Shown: positions 1 to 9,357 of the stretch, in pieces
How the letters are laid out: every line of letters begins with the position of its first letter
How positions within the stretch are numbered: the stretch's first letter is position 1
Assembly: GCF_000474745.1 (NCBI RefSeq)
Contig: NZ_ASJR01000009.1
Location: forward strand, 48,622 to 112,621
Length of the DNA: 64,000 nucleotides
DNA from: Chitinivibrio alkaliphilus ACht1
GTDB lineage: Bacteria > Fibrobacterota > Chitinivibrionia > Chitinivibrionales > Chitinivibrionaceae
Reading direction: 5' to 3'
The notes under the pieces: model-generated
What the model was told of the DNA's origin: nothing
The model's database searches: none
Seen by the model: only the letters and a program-made list of their open reading frames with translations
Made by a program: the position numbers and the translations under genes

Positions 1-775
1 TCCGCTCATATTCATTCCCCGCTACGGAAATGTCCGCGAGATTGGAAAAGGAGGAGATATCCTGGGGGTGTTTGATCAAGCAGTTTTCCGGAAAATTACC
101 ATTGATATGTATCCGGGAGATCGTGTATTGCTCTACACGGATGGCTTGATTGAGGGGGAGCGAGTGTGGAGCGCGGAAATTCCCGAACTCGTATCTACGG
201 TGCGAGCTCTTCGTACAATAGAGGACCGTGATACCTTTATTTCTCGTTTGTATGAAGCGACACAAGAGCAGCGTGGCGAAGTGGATGATGATGTGATGGT
301 GCTGCTTGCGGACTTTCCCGGTACGCCACCAGATATGGATCGCTCAGAAGAGAATGGAGATATACACTACCGTTTCAGTGGGCTACGACGGTTTATCGAT
401 CCCATTATTGAGGCCTTGATAGCTGATACGTGCGAAATTGTTCCTGCGGGACACCAGTATGGGTTAAAACTTGTGTTGTATGAAGCATTGGGTAATGCGG
501 TTATTCATGGTGCTCGGGAGCAGGCTGAGAAAGATATTACCGTACGCCTTTCCATGAATGAAAAGAAGATTGAGGTTGAAATTGCTGACGGCGGGAGAGG
601 CTTTGATTGGCAGGAGTATTGTGATGGCTTGCGTGATAGTTTTCATGATGAATACGACATGCCCCATCTGCAACTTTCCGGACGGGGCATAAAAACGTTT
701 TGGGATTATGGGTACGACTTTACCTACAACGATCAAGGCAATACCGTAACCCTATGGAAGAGCTTTTCTTCCTAG
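1..775 (+). CDS. SpoIIE-type PP2C phosphatase with C-terminal RsbW-like HATPase domain (5' end outside window)
   Basis: The reading frame is already open at base 2, so the start lies left of the window; about 257 codons are visible. The first ~100 residues are the tail of a SpoIIE/PP2C domain, with the typical GGDILGVF and LLYTDGL motifs. The rest is a GHKL ATPase domain of the RsbW anti-sigma type, with an N-box (E-A-L-G-N-A-V-I-H) and a glycine-rich DGGRGFDW motif. Proteins of this architecture dephosphorylate anti-sigma-factor antagonists and/or phosphorylate them in partner-switching pathways; usually a receiver or sensor domain lies at the N-terminus, which cannot be seen here. No antagonist (STAS) gene is visible next to it. 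The GTG at 68 is internal and should not be taken as the start. Family assignment is firm; the pathway is inference. Confidence 0.85.
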   Translation, partial: PLIFIPRYGNVREIGKGGDILGVFDQAVFRKITIDMYPGDRVLLYTDGLIEGERVWSAEIPELVSTVRALRTIEDRDTFISRLYEATQEQRGEVDDDVMVLLADFPGTPPDMDRSEENGDIHYRFSGLRRFIDPIIEALIADTCEIVPAGHQYGLKLVLYEALGNAVIHGAREQAEKDITVRLSMNEKKIEVEIADGGRGFDWQEYCDGLRDSFHDEYDMPHLQLSGRGIKTFWDYGYDFTYNDQGNTVTLWKSFSS

Positions 776-777
776 GG

Positions 778-1218
778 TTATACGTCAAACTCATCTGACA
801 TGTCTATTTCCGTTGTTTCCCCACCGGCTTTCATATCTTCAATCAAGTCTTCCCGACCGATATTTTTAAGATGGCGAACCCGTCGATACTCGCTGCGATG
901 TTTTGTGCAATATTTAGGGTATACGTACTGTCGTGGAAATATCTTAATCTCAAATTTTTCATTGCATCCATGGAGAGCACAAGTTGACTCCATGGTCATG
1001 ACTTCTGTATATGAATGTTTGATTGTTTGATTTTTCTTGTTAATATCTTCCGGGGCGGTACGCTTACGAATACGATATTTGTCTTTCCTGTGTTCTTCGC
1101 AATATTTTGAAATATGAATCCCGAAAAAAAGCTTGCCGCATACGTTGCCATCTTTATCTACGTATTGACATCGTTTCTCTCGACGCTTCTGTTTCCGTCT
1201 GTTTTTTGGTAACTGCAT
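778..1218 (-). CDS. Small basic protein with two Cys/His clusters, probable zinc binder
   Basis: About 146 residues. I chose the ATG at 1218 because AGAGGTG sits 5 bases upstream; a longer GTG-started frame lacks a ribosome site. Two similar modules are visible, each with an early Cys pair (C-x8-C in the first, C-x4-C in the second), then a KYC-x2-H or KYC-x-KH ending. This resembles short treble-clef/zinc-ribbon modules of the type that end in YC..H. The N-terminus is Lys/Arg-rich and the C-terminus acidic. It sits tail to tail with the phosphatase gene, only 2 bp apart. I do not recognise a named family; nucleic-acid binding is plausible from the zinc-like clusters and basic charge, but this is inference. 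Confidence 0.7.
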   Translation of the reverse strand: MQLPKNRRKQKRREKRCQYVDKDGNVCGKLFFGIHISKYCEEHRKDKYRIRKRTAPEDINKKNQTIKHSYTEVMTMESTCALHGCNEKFEIKIFPRQYVYPKYCTKHRSEYRRVRHLKNIGREDLIEDMKAGGETTEIDMSDEFDV

Positions 1219-1390
1219 ACATTCACCTCTGTAAGAAAAGTACACCTTAATATAACAAAAAAAGAGTGTTTTCCGACAGGTAAATAATCAGAGGTGCTCT
1301 GCAAGATCTACGGAATAAACAGCCCCACAGGCTTTTCGAACTCGGAGAAAGAATTGTTGTTGGTTTTCGCAATGGTAACTTTTTTGTAAA

Positions 1391-2170
1391 CTATTCATCT
1401 ATTCGTGCAAGTAACCGACGAATATTCTCTGCATACACTGTTGCCGGGTATCGCGACAGGGTGTACTGAAGTTGTTCCTTGGCTTTTGCGGTCTCTGAGA
1501 GTGCAAGATAGCACTGGGCAATACGAAAGGATGCCGCATCTCGTTTTGACGACTGGGGGGTTTTCTCCACTTGGGTATACAGTGTAAGGGCCGTGTCGTA
1601 GCGCTTCAGCTGTCGGTGCGATTCCGCCTTCCAATAGAGTGCATCAGCCAAAAAGGAACTTTCGGGATATTTCTCCATAAAAATGTTCATTGTCTTGATC
1701 GTTTCTTCAAAAAAACCGGAACGATATTGATCAAGACCTCTACTGTAAAGGGGATATTCGTCACCTCCCAATATCGCCTGTAGAACTTCGGAGGTGGTAA
1801 ATCCATCAGGACGTTTGGGTGATTCTTTTTTGGAGTGTACCTGTGGAAGAACGCGGATTGCCTGCACTTGTGAATATAGATCGCGATAGGCTTGAATAAG
1901 AAGGGTTAGGCGAAGGCTCAATTCTTCAAGCTGTACCGGAGAGAGTTCGTCCTGCTGTATACGAAGTTGATCAAGGGCCTCTTCATGTGTATGAAGGCGT
2001 GTTTCTAGCTGACGTATATGGTCTTCTTGCAACTGTACTTTCTCAGTAAGAGCACGGGTTGCTTTCTTTTGTTCTTCCAGAGAATAAGAGTGGTTTTGTT
2101 TGTCTCTGTGCAGGGATTCGTGCCGCCCGCATGCAAAGAGAAAGAGACAGATGAGTACGACATATTTCAT
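1391..2170 (-). CDS. TPR lipoprotein, CpoB/YbgF-like
   Basis: 259 residues. The N-terminus is a lipoprotein signal with lipobox L-F-A-C (Cys14). Residues about 25-105 are a heptad-rich coiled coil. The C-terminal ~125 residues hold tetratricopeptide repeats of the kind found at the end of CpoB/YbgF, which in other bacteria links peptidoglycan synthesis with the Tol-Pal system. GGAGGT upstream of the ATG supports the start. No tol or pal genes lie beside it, so the Tol link is from family resemblance only. It could equally be a BamD-like or generic TPR lipoprotein; the coiled coil favours CpoB. Confidence 0.75.
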   Translation of the reverse strand: MKYVVLICLFLFACGRHESLHRDKQNHSYSLEEQKKATRALTEKVQLQEDHIRQLETRLHTHEEALDQLRIQQDELSPVQLEELSLRLTLLIQAYRDLYSQVQAIRVLPQVHSKKESPKRPDGFTTSEVLQAILGGDEYPLYSRGLDQYRSGFFEETIKTMNIFMEKYPESSFLADALYWKAESHRQLKRYDTALTLYTQVEKTPQSSKRDAASFRIAQCYLALSETAKAKEQLQYTLSRYPATVYAENIRRLLARIDE

Positions 2171-2223
2171 AGGACCTCCACTTATAGAGAAAGTATAGAA
2201 TAGGAATTATGGTATGGCAACCC

Positions 2224-3429
2224 TTATGGTAGAATTATGGGAATTCCTTCCTGAATAATACACTCTACACCATTACTGCTTCGTATTGTGTCGGCCAGGG
2301 GTGTTTTTGTGAGCGGGTCGAGTCGTATTCCTGTGATGTCTGCCTGAAACCCTGGGGCAAGTTGTCCAAGAGTGGAGGCGCAACGGACAGCCTTTGCTGC
2401 ATTTTGGGTAATCATTTGTAAGAGCGTTTGGGGAGACAGCCCCTCGTGGCATTGCGCAATGCAGTGGAGCTCATCGAGAATATTTATTGTGGGTGAAAAA
2501 GCCGAATTACCAGTGCCTATGGTAAGGTTTATTCCATGTTTGAGAGCTGTTTCTATGGGGAATGCCGGAGCGTCAAACCGTTCTGCAAGGCGTGGTAGAA
2601 GCACTAAGGTGGTTTGCAAAGCCCGCAGGGAACCCAGTTCTGTACTGCTGAAGTAGTTTGGGTTTATGAGCATGGCTGAGCGGGGGATAAGGGCATTGCG
2701 AATGGCATAGGTGGCAGGGCTCTCCTTTTTCCCTCTAATTTTCCAGAGGCCAGCGCGAGAAAGATGGTCAAAATATGGCCCGCCCTGTTCTGTGAAAGCA
2801 CCAAACTCTTCCGCCGTTTCACCAATGTAATGAACTAAGGGAATGTGCTGGGTTCGTACGCTGCGGATAATTGCTTTTATATGGGAAAGAGCGTGGCTAT
2901 GCAGTTTGCCCGGTGTTATCCCAAAATAGTGCTTTCCTGTAAGGGTGTGAATGTAGCGGGTGATCTCCTCTTCAGAGAGGAACCTACGATGTGCCATATT
3001 CTTGATATGGAAAAATCGGTGGGGAAGAGTATCGTAATCATCAGGGCAGGTCTTTTTTAACAGTTGTATGGAGGTGGTGATGCCGTTTGAGAGAGACTCT
3101 TGTACGGCAAGGCGGGTTGCGCGTTGTCGTTGGTGGTGTGTAATCTCTTGACTCATGGCAGCAAGCCGGCTCTGAAATTCTGTAAAGGTACCCTCAAAGC
3201 GTGATTCTCGGTGGCGTAGCGACGCATCCTCAAAGGTTGTATATGCATTAATCATTCCCGGAATAAGAATCATATTACCAAGATTTTCAATGGCATCACC
3301 GGATTGACGAATGCCCGTACGGGGGCCAACATGGGTAATACGGTCGTTCACCACACGGAGTGCACCATGTGATATGAGTGTATCTCCCGTAAAAATCCAT
3401 CGAGCAAAGTAGACAGTTCCTGTATTCAT
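2224..3429 (-). CDS. Amidohydrolase-like protein lacking the metal-binding histidines
   Basis: 401 residues with the overall layout of the cytosine-deaminase/Atz-Trz branch (which includes aminodeoxyfutalosine deaminase): an N-terminal beta segment, PGMIN before the first barrel strand, NGITTS, a C-terminal AAKAVR helix and a GFQADI strand. The catalytic signatures are changed. The normal PG-x-x-N-A-H-T-H reads NAYTT (residues 61-65), so both metal histidines are gone. The usual HAPY site reads PGKLHSH. The Asp of the late GTD-S motif is Gly (GTGNS). The HxxxETxxE segment survives (HYIGETAEE). The frame is intact over full length, so it is maintained as a protein but is unlikely to be a conventional metal-dependent hydrolase. 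It is divergently placed from the ABC-F gene. Confidence 0.75.
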   Translation of the reverse strand: MNTGTVYFARWIFTGDTLISHGALRVVNDRITHVGPRTGIRQSGDAIENLGNMILIPGMINAYTTFEDASLRHRESRFEGTFTEFQSRLAAMSQEITHHQRQRATRLAVQESLSNGITTSIQLLKKTCPDDYDTLPHRFFHIKNMAHRRFLSEEEITRYIHTLTGKHYFGITPGKLHSHALSHIKAIIRSVRTQHIPLVHYIGETAEEFGAFTEQGGPYFDHLSRAGLWKIRGKKESPATYAIRNALIPRSAMLINPNYFSSTELGSLRALQTTLVLLPRLAERFDAPAFPIETALKHGINLTIGTGNSAFSPTINILDELHCIAQCHEGLSPQTLLQMITQNAAKAVRCASTLGQLAPGFQADITGIRLDPLTKTPLADTIRSSNGVECIIQEGIPIILP

Positions 3430-3540
3430 ATCCCTATTCCTAAAGAAAGCTCTTGGCTAATGGCCAAAATATGTTTTATCCGCCAAGGAAAGCCCCATGT
3501 GGTGCATAGGCAAATATATTTTACGATACGGGGAGAATAG

Positions 3541-5460
3541 ATGATACAACTTAAGAATATTGAAAAGCAGTTTGGTGATAAAGTCATATATGGTGGCGCG
3601 AATCTCACTCTCACGGAGTCTGAGAAATATGCCTTGGTGGGACGAAATGGCGCAGGAAAATCTCTTCTGTTTCGTATGCTCACCGGTCATGAAGAGCTGG
3701 ATAGGGGAACCTTGTCCATACCGCCTAATCTTCGCATGGGGTATCTTCCGCAGGAAGTAGAAGAGTATGATCGGGAGAAAACTCCCTTGGAAATTACCAT
3801 GGAGCCCTATGCAGCCTACCTTGCCGATGAGGATGTTTTTTCACAAATCGAATCAGAGGGTGGGGCAGAAAATTTAGAGCGGGTCTCACAGTATATTGAG
3901 AATATGGAGCGCTTTGATTTATACTCTTTAGAGTCTCGTGCCGCAGCTATTCTTGCAGGGCTTGGCCTCACTGATGAACAAATTAAGAATCCCTTGGAAG
4001 AGCTTTCCGGTGGGTTTCGTATGCGTGTCTTTTTGGCCCGGCTCTTGCTTACAGACCCTGATTTTATCCTGCTTGATGAACCTACCAATCACTTGGATAT
4101 GGACTCTCTTATCTGGCTTGAGCGGTTTTTACGGGGCTTCTCCGGTGGGTTTCTTATCATTAGTCATGATATTGCCTTTCTCAACCGTGTGTGTCGGGTT
4201 ACTGTGGAAGTGTATCATAAGACCTTTCTTAGTCATAAGGGAAGTGTGACGGAGTATTATGCGTGGAAGGCTGAACAGCAACGGCTTTCAGAGAAACGTG
4301 CAGAGAATGTACAGCAAAAAATGGAACAGCTTGAACGATTTATTACCCGGTTTAAGAGTAAGGCCACCAAGGCACGGCAGGCACAGGCTAAGATGAAGCA
4401 GCTTGAACGACTACAGGAAGAGCTTCCCGAAGAGGTTGTGCAGGAGAAAAGGCTTTCTTTCCGTCTGCCCTCACCCGATGACTGCGGTACGGTGCCTATA
4501 AAGCTCAATAATCTTTCTGCAGGATATGATACCACCACAGTTCTTGATTCGGTAAATATTACCGTTGGGCGGGGTGAAAAGATTGCTGTTATTGGACCGA
4601 ATGGAGCCGGTAAGTCAACATTTCTTAAGGTGTGCAGTGGAGAGTTGCCGCCACAGAAAGGAGAGGTTGCGTACAGTTCTAAAGCGCGTATTTCTCTTTT
4701 TAATCAATATCGGGTACAAGAGCTAAACCCGGCCCTTTCTGTGTATGAGAGTGTGGTGGCTCATACGGGCGAGAACCGCCCGCAAGAGATTCGTACGCTC
4801 TTGGGTACATTCCTTTTTTCCGGGGCGGAGGTGGATACGCCGGTATCTGTACTCTCCGGAGGTGAAAAATCCCGTCTCTCCCTCCTTCTTCTTTTGGCGA
4901 AGCCGGGAAATGTTCTTCTCCTTGATGAACCAACAAACCATCTTGATATTCAAGGAATTGAATCTTTAGCAACGGCGTTGCACGAGTACACAGGAACGGT
5001 GGTTCTTGTATCCCACAACGAGTATTTAATTGAAGCGGTGGCCGACAGAATTATCGAGGTTCGTCCGGGGGTTGTACGTGATTATCCGGGAAATTTACAC
5101 GATTATCGCTATTTTGTAGAGACGACCCACAAAACAGATACCTCTCAGAAAAAGCAGGGGGGAGCATCGTCTCATTCTTCTGAAAACAATTCGAAGCAAC
5201 GGAGACGAGAACTCTATGAAGAGCGAAAACGTTTGAAGGGCATCATTGATCGCACAGAGCGGAGTATTTCCGAACTGGAGGCGCAGATAGAGGAAATTAA
5301 TACAATTCTCTATGCAGATGAGAATAGTCACGCCCACACCCTTCTTGCGGAAAAGCAAGGTGAGAAGTTACGGGTGGAGGAGAATCTTGCACAGGAGATG
5401 GATCAGTGGGAGAATGCTCAGGAGATGTTTGCTGAAATAGAGGATGCTCTGGGCCAATAA
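3541..5460 (+). CDS. ABC-F family ATPase with C-terminal coiled coil (Uup/YdiF-like)
   Basis: 639 residues, soluble, with two ABC cassettes and no membrane segment. Cassette 1 has Walker A GRNGAGKS at 34-41, signature LSGGF and Walker B LLDEPTNHLD. A charged helical linker of the ABC-F type follows (about 235-310). Cassette 2 has GPNGAGKS near 350, LSGGEKS and LLLDEPTNHLD. The last ~80 residues form a coiled coil as in Uup. ABC-F proteins act on ribosomes as translation factors or antibiotic-protection proteins. The long linker and C-terminal coil favour a housekeeping Uup/YdiF-type role; resistance cannot be judged from sequence. Confidence 0.9.
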   Translation: MIQLKNIEKQFGDKVIYGGANLTLTESEKYALVGRNGAGKSLLFRMLTGHEELDRGTLSIPPNLRMGYLPQEVEEYDREKTPLEITMEPYAAYLADEDVFSQIESEGGAENLERVSQYIENMERFDLYSLESRAAAILAGLGLTDEQIKNPLEELSGGFRMRVFLARLLLTDPDFILLDEPTNHLDMDSLIWLERFLRGFSGGFLIISHDIAFLNRVCRVTVEVYHKTFLSHKGSVTEYYAWKAEQQRLSEKRAENVQQKMEQLERFITRFKSKATKARQAQAKMKQLERLQEELPEEVVQEKRLSFRLPSPDDCGTVPIKLNNLSAGYDTTTVLDSVNITVGRGEKIAVIGPNGAGKSTFLKVCSGELPPQKGEVAYSSKARISLFNQYRVQELNPALSVYESVVAHTGENRPQEIRTLLGTFLFSGAEVDTPVSVLSGGEKSRLSLLLLLAKPGNVLLLDEPTNHLDIQGIESLATALHEYTGTVVLVSHNEYLIEAVADRIIEVRPGVVRDYPGNLHDYRYFVETTHKTDTSQKKQGGASSHSSENNSKQRRRELYEERKRLKGIIDRTERSISELEAQIEEINTILYADENSHAHTLLAEKQGEKLRVEENLAQEMDQWENAQEMFAEIEDALGQ

Positions 5461-5489
5461 AAAAGGCTTCCTGTAGCAACAGAAAGCCT
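5459..5489 (-). terminator. Intrinsic terminator for rpmB
   Basis: Read on the minus strand, a 6-bp GC-rich stem (AGGCTT with AAGCCT), one mismatch and a 4-bp inner stem close a 4-base loop and are followed by a run of T. It begins about 24 bp past the rpmB stop and overlaps the stop codon of the convergent ABC-F gene. Confidence 0.7.
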
Positions 5490-5512
5490 CTGTGATTGAT
5501 TCGTCGTATCCC

Positions 5513-5686
5513 CTACATAGATTTGAGGCATTTGGTGCATATCTTTACGGTGCGTCGTTCACCTGCTACATCCACCTTTTTATTATGCAAATTGGGTTTA
5601 AACTGACGTTTATTCACATTGTGAGCGTGAGAAACGCTATTTCCTGATACGGGAGCTTTCCCACAATAATGACAAACTTTCGACAT
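5513..5686 (-). CDS. rpmB: 50S ribosomal protein L28
   Basis: 57 residues, read directly from the minus strand. It starts MSKVCHYCGKAPVSGNSVSH and carries the family core (KRQFKPNLH, then a VKICTKC end). Two CxxC pairs (residues 5/8 and 50/53) make this the zinc-binding form of L28. GGAGG lies 8 bases before the ATG. L28 is a structural protein of the large ribosomal subunit. It stands alone, with its own terminator downstream. Confidence 0.93.
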   Translation of the reverse strand: MSKVCHYCGKAPVSGNSVSHAHNVNKRQFKPNLHNKKVDVAGERRTVKICTKCLKSM

Positions 5687-5750
5687 GGTAGTATCCTCCG
5701 GGTTTTTATTCCTGCCTAAAATATATAAGGGGGGATGGCGAAAACAATAT

Positions 5751-7378
5751 TTATTTATTGCTAACTTTCATTTCTCCTCGGACAATGCGGAATATTTTTC
5801 CTGTGGCTTCACTCTTCACTTTATGTACTTCTCGGTAGAGGCGCACCATGGTTCCCGAATGTATTGTACCGGCAATAGTGACATACCCTGATTGATCAAA
5901 GTCTTTCTCCAGTTCTTCTTCAATAAGAAGCAGGTTTTTCCGAATGAGATTGAGTTTTTTTTCTATAGATTTTAGTTGATTTGCCTCATTGACAACTTGC
6001 TGTTTTACTTTCGGCGAGAGGGCGTCAGAGCCAACCTTGGAGATAAGTTTCTTTTTGTTTTTAATATCCCGCATAAGGGGCATCTGCTGTTTTTCAAGAA
6101 GGGAGAGAGCCTCCGTAAGTTGCTGTCGTTTATTTTGAAGTTCGCGTCGCTGTTTGTCATCAACGATAAGCTCTGTTTTTGTATTGTCTTTATTACCTGA
6201 ATGGCCTATTTCTATTGATTGTTCTGCTTCAACCATGCCACCAATAACTTTGGCGTTTGTTTCTGCCTGGAAATTCTTACAGTAACAGGAGCAGTGCAGA
6301 AGGGAGTTTTCCACATTTATCAGCCCTTCAGTTTCTAAGGTGCAGTTTTGCGCAAAGTTGACATTGACTCGTTTGGGAGAGTATATGTATGCCGTATCCT
6401 TTCCGATGATGCCCTGTTCAATTTGAACGGACCCTTCTTTTGATTTGATGGTTGCCGCCTCCACATCTCCATGAATCAAGACATCGTCCCCTCCTTCTAC
6501 GGTAAATCCTGGTCGCACGCTTCCGTTGATAATAATTCGTCCCGGAAAGCTAATATTGCCTACTTCAAAATCAACATCACCGGGTATTTCGAGATAGTCT
6601 TTGAGAACCAGAAGATCCTTGTCTTTTGACAATACGCCATTTTTTTCAGCAATTAATTGCGTACCGTCCTTGGAGACGCTGATGTTTTCTGAGGGGTTAA
6701 GCACGTAGGGTTTGCCCGGTGTAGGAGGAATCTCTTCTCCTGTTACTGCTTTTCCGGGAGTTCCTTCGGTGGGGGGGATTTGCTCCGCAATTATATCCCC
6801 TCTGCTTAACTGCGTAATACTTTTAACTTCACGAAAGTCGACACTTCCATCATCCTTTACGCTGGGAGTGAGATCTTTGCTCAGGGAGACCTTGTACTCT
6901 ATACCGCCATTTTTGCCGGGGATGGGTTCTGTTCCCATGGCAACGGGGACGTTCTCTTCGATGAGCTCTTCTTCTACAATTTTTTCCAAGGCGGCCTCAT
7001 CAATTCCAAAAACCACCCCTTCTTTTTGAGTTTATACCGAAGTACATCCACGGTAAGGGGGAAGTCTTCATCAAGGTATTCTCGTTTCACCATGAGGGTT
7101 GCTCGAAGTGCTTTTATCTTTGTAATAAGATAGGAATCATATTCTTCTTGGTAATACACAAAGATGGGACCAATTGGTTCAAAGGCATTACTTTCTTTCT
7201 CGATAACCGACTTAATGGTTGGTAGGTCTGCATTAACCACCCGGTTTTCTGTAAGTATGTTTTGTATGCCCTTGAAGATGGTTGCCTTATCTTGAGTTGG
7301 GTCGATCTTTATCTCTACGGAAGGACCGTGTTCCCGAACAGCAACTAATGGTTCAAGTATATGTTTTTTTACACTCAT
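5751..7378 (-). CDS. DUF342 / FapA-type polymer-forming protein, interrupted by one frame break
   Basis: Two overlapping frames together make one DUF342 protein of about 540 residues. The upstream part (7378 to about 7030) ends with the conserved LKKKG before the family's VVFGID motif; that motif opens the downstream frame (7016 to 5751). Adding one A to the A5 run at 7023-7027 (coding strand) gives LKKEGVVFGIDEAAL, the expected join. The downstream part has the beta-solenoid region (IPGDVDFEVGNISFPG, then IINGSVRPGFTVEGGDDVLI) and a C-terminal coiled coil. DUF342/FapA proteins occur in flagellar and spirochaete-type motile bacteria and are linked to cell-surface or flagellar assembly. The start MSVKKH at 7378 is preferred over an upstream ATG at 7420. 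Whether the break is real is discussed in the findings. Confidence 0.8.
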
Positions 7379-7513
7379 ATTCCCGCCGTATGTCAATGAC
7401 AAGGATGCACACTTTTGCACCCCTTACTAATATAATCATACGGTATAACGCGTGAAGGTGCAACTTTTTTTGCAAAGTTTTATATTAAGGCAAATATGTA
7501 ATAAGGAGTAGAG

Positions 7514-9274
7514 ATGATACCTCTTCGAGTTGAGATAGAGCAAGTGTTACAATCTGCCTTTGGTCGCCTTGGGTATGATGCGGCGTATGCACGAACAGTG
7601 CGATCAAATCGTCCTGATTTATGTCAATTTCAATGTAATGGTGCTTTGGCCATGGCTAAGAAGGTTGGAAAAGCACCGCGGGAGATTGCCGGTGATATCG
7701 TGGCACTGCTTGTGGATGACACTCGGTTTTCCCGTGTTGAAATTGCGGGGCCGGGGTTTATCAATATGACCCTCTCCGATACCTATTTGGCTTCATATGG
7801 TTCACAGAGTGCACATGAAGAGCCCACGTGGGACAGTACCGGCAAAACCGTTGTGGTCGATTTTGCCGGTCCTAATGTGGCAAAACCCATGCATGTGGGA
7901 CATTTGCGATCCGCCATTATTGGCGATTCTCTGCAACGGCTCTTTCGAACAGTGGGGTATAATGTAATCAGTGATAATCATCTCGGTGACTGGGGTACAC
8001 AAATGGGCATGCTGATTACGGAGTTGCAGCGTCGTATGCCCGAGCTTCCCTATTTCGATTCGTTGCAAACAGAAGGGTTTCCAGAAACTCCTCCCTTGAC
8101 AATTCATGAGCTTGAGACAATGTATCCCGAAGCCAGTAAAGCGTGCAAAGAAGACCCAGAACGGATGAAAGAGGCCGTGGAAGCAACGGATGAACTCCAA
8201 AGAGGCCGTCCGGGGTATCTTGCATTATGGAAGCATTTTGTGGCTCTTTCGACGGAAACCTTACACCGGGACTTTTCTCGCCTGGGAGTACATTTTGATC
8301 ACTGGCTTGGAGAGAGTTTTTACATGGATCGTATGGGGCGTGTTGTAGAAGAATTGACCCGTGATGGCTTTGTGTATGAGAGCCAGGGGGCGCAGGTTAT
8401 GGACGTGTCACGTCCTGATGATTCTAAGGAAATTCCGCCGGTTATGCTCGAAAAATCCGGTGGTGGGTTTCTCTATGCAACCTCCGATATCGCAACCATT
8501 GAGTATCGCATGAAGGAGTTTTCTCCGGCCCGGATCTGTTATGTCGTAGACAAGCGGCAGGCCCTTCACTTTGAACAGGTTTTTCGTGCAGTGCGTATGG
8601 CAGAGATTGTTTCCCATACGGTTTCCTTGGAGCATGTTGGTTTTGGAACGGTAAATGGCAAAGATGGGAAGCCCTTTAAAACCCGTGAAGGCGGTGTTAT
8701 GAAGCTTGCCGAATTGATGGATTTGGTTATCAATCGTGCCGCAGAACGTATGGAGGAGTCGGGGATTGGCAGAGATGCTTCCGAAGAAGAGAAGAACGAG
8801 ATTGCTCGTATGGTTGGTATTGCAGCTTTGAAATTTGCCGATCTTTCAAACCACCGTCTCTCTGATTATGTTTTTGATATTGACAAGTTTAGCCGCTTTG
8901 AAGGTAAAACCGGCCCTTATATTCTCTATTCCGCAGTACGAATAAAGTCAATTCTCCGCAAGGTTCAAGCTGCGGGGTTTTCCTCTGGCGAGATTCTCCC
9001 CTTTCGTCACGACTCAGAACGGGATCTCCTGCTTGAATTAGGGCGTCTTGGTGATGTCTATGAAAAAGCTGCCGAAGATTGTGCGCCTAATTATTTGTGC
9101 GATTATGTGTATGACCTTTCACAGGTTTTTAACCGGTTTTATCGTGATTGTCATATTATGAAAGAAGCAGACACGGCGCTGAGGGGGAGTTGGATTAGCC
9201 TTTGTCAATGGACGCTTAAAACCGTGGAAGATGTTCTGAGCATTTTAGGTATTGTGGTCCCGGAGAAAATGTAA
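7514..9274 (+). CDS. argS: Arginyl-tRNA synthetase
   Basis: 586 residues, a usual length for the enzyme. It has the N-terminal Add1 domain, the class I HIGH-type motif in KPMHVGHLRSA, the KTREGGVMKL segment in place of KMSKS as is normal for ArgRS, and a C-terminal anticodon-binding domain (SRFEGKTGPYILYSAVR). It charges tRNA-Arg; a tRNA-Arg gene occurs at 54963-55039. AAGGAG precedes the ATG by 6 bases. It appears to be monocistronic, with a terminator overlapping its stop codon. Confidence 0.97.
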   Translation: MIPLRVEIEQVLQSAFGRLGYDAAYARTVRSNRPDLCQFQCNGALAMAKKVGKAPREIAGDIVALLVDDTRFSRVEIAGPGFINMTLSDTYLASYGSQSAHEEPTWDSTGKTVVVDFAGPNVAKPMHVGHLRSAIIGDSLQRLFRTVGYNVISDNHLGDWGTQMGMLITELQRRMPELPYFDSLQTEGFPETPPLTIHELETMYPEASKACKEDPERMKEAVEATDELQRGRPGYLALWKHFVALSTETLHRDFSRLGVHFDHWLGESFYMDRMGRVVEELTRDGFVYESQGAQVMDVSRPDDSKEIPPVMLEKSGGGFLYATSDIATIEYRMKEFSPARICYVVDKRQALHFEQVFRAVRMAEIVSHTVSLEHVGFGTVNGKDGKPFKTREGGVMKLAELMDLVINRAAERMEESGIGRDASEEEKNEIARMVGIAALKFADLSNHRLSDYVFDIDKFSRFEGKTGPYILYSAVRIKSILRKVQAAGFSSGEILPFRHDSERDLLLELGRLGDVYEKAAEDCAPNYLCDYVYDLSQVFNRFYRDCHIMKEADTALRGSWISLCQWTLKTVEDVLSILGIVVPEKM

Positions 9275-9294
9275 ATCGGGACTTCTCTTTTTTT
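9257..9294 (+). terminator. Intrinsic terminator of argS
   Basis: GTCCCG (9257-9262) pairs with CGGGAC (9277-9282) across the argS stop codon and is followed by a pyrimidine stretch ending in seven T (9288-9294). Confidence 0.6.
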
Positions 9295-9357
9295 AGGGTT
9301 GCACTTTCTGATGAATATGATACCCTCTATATGGGTGTATTCATCACGGAAGTGCAT

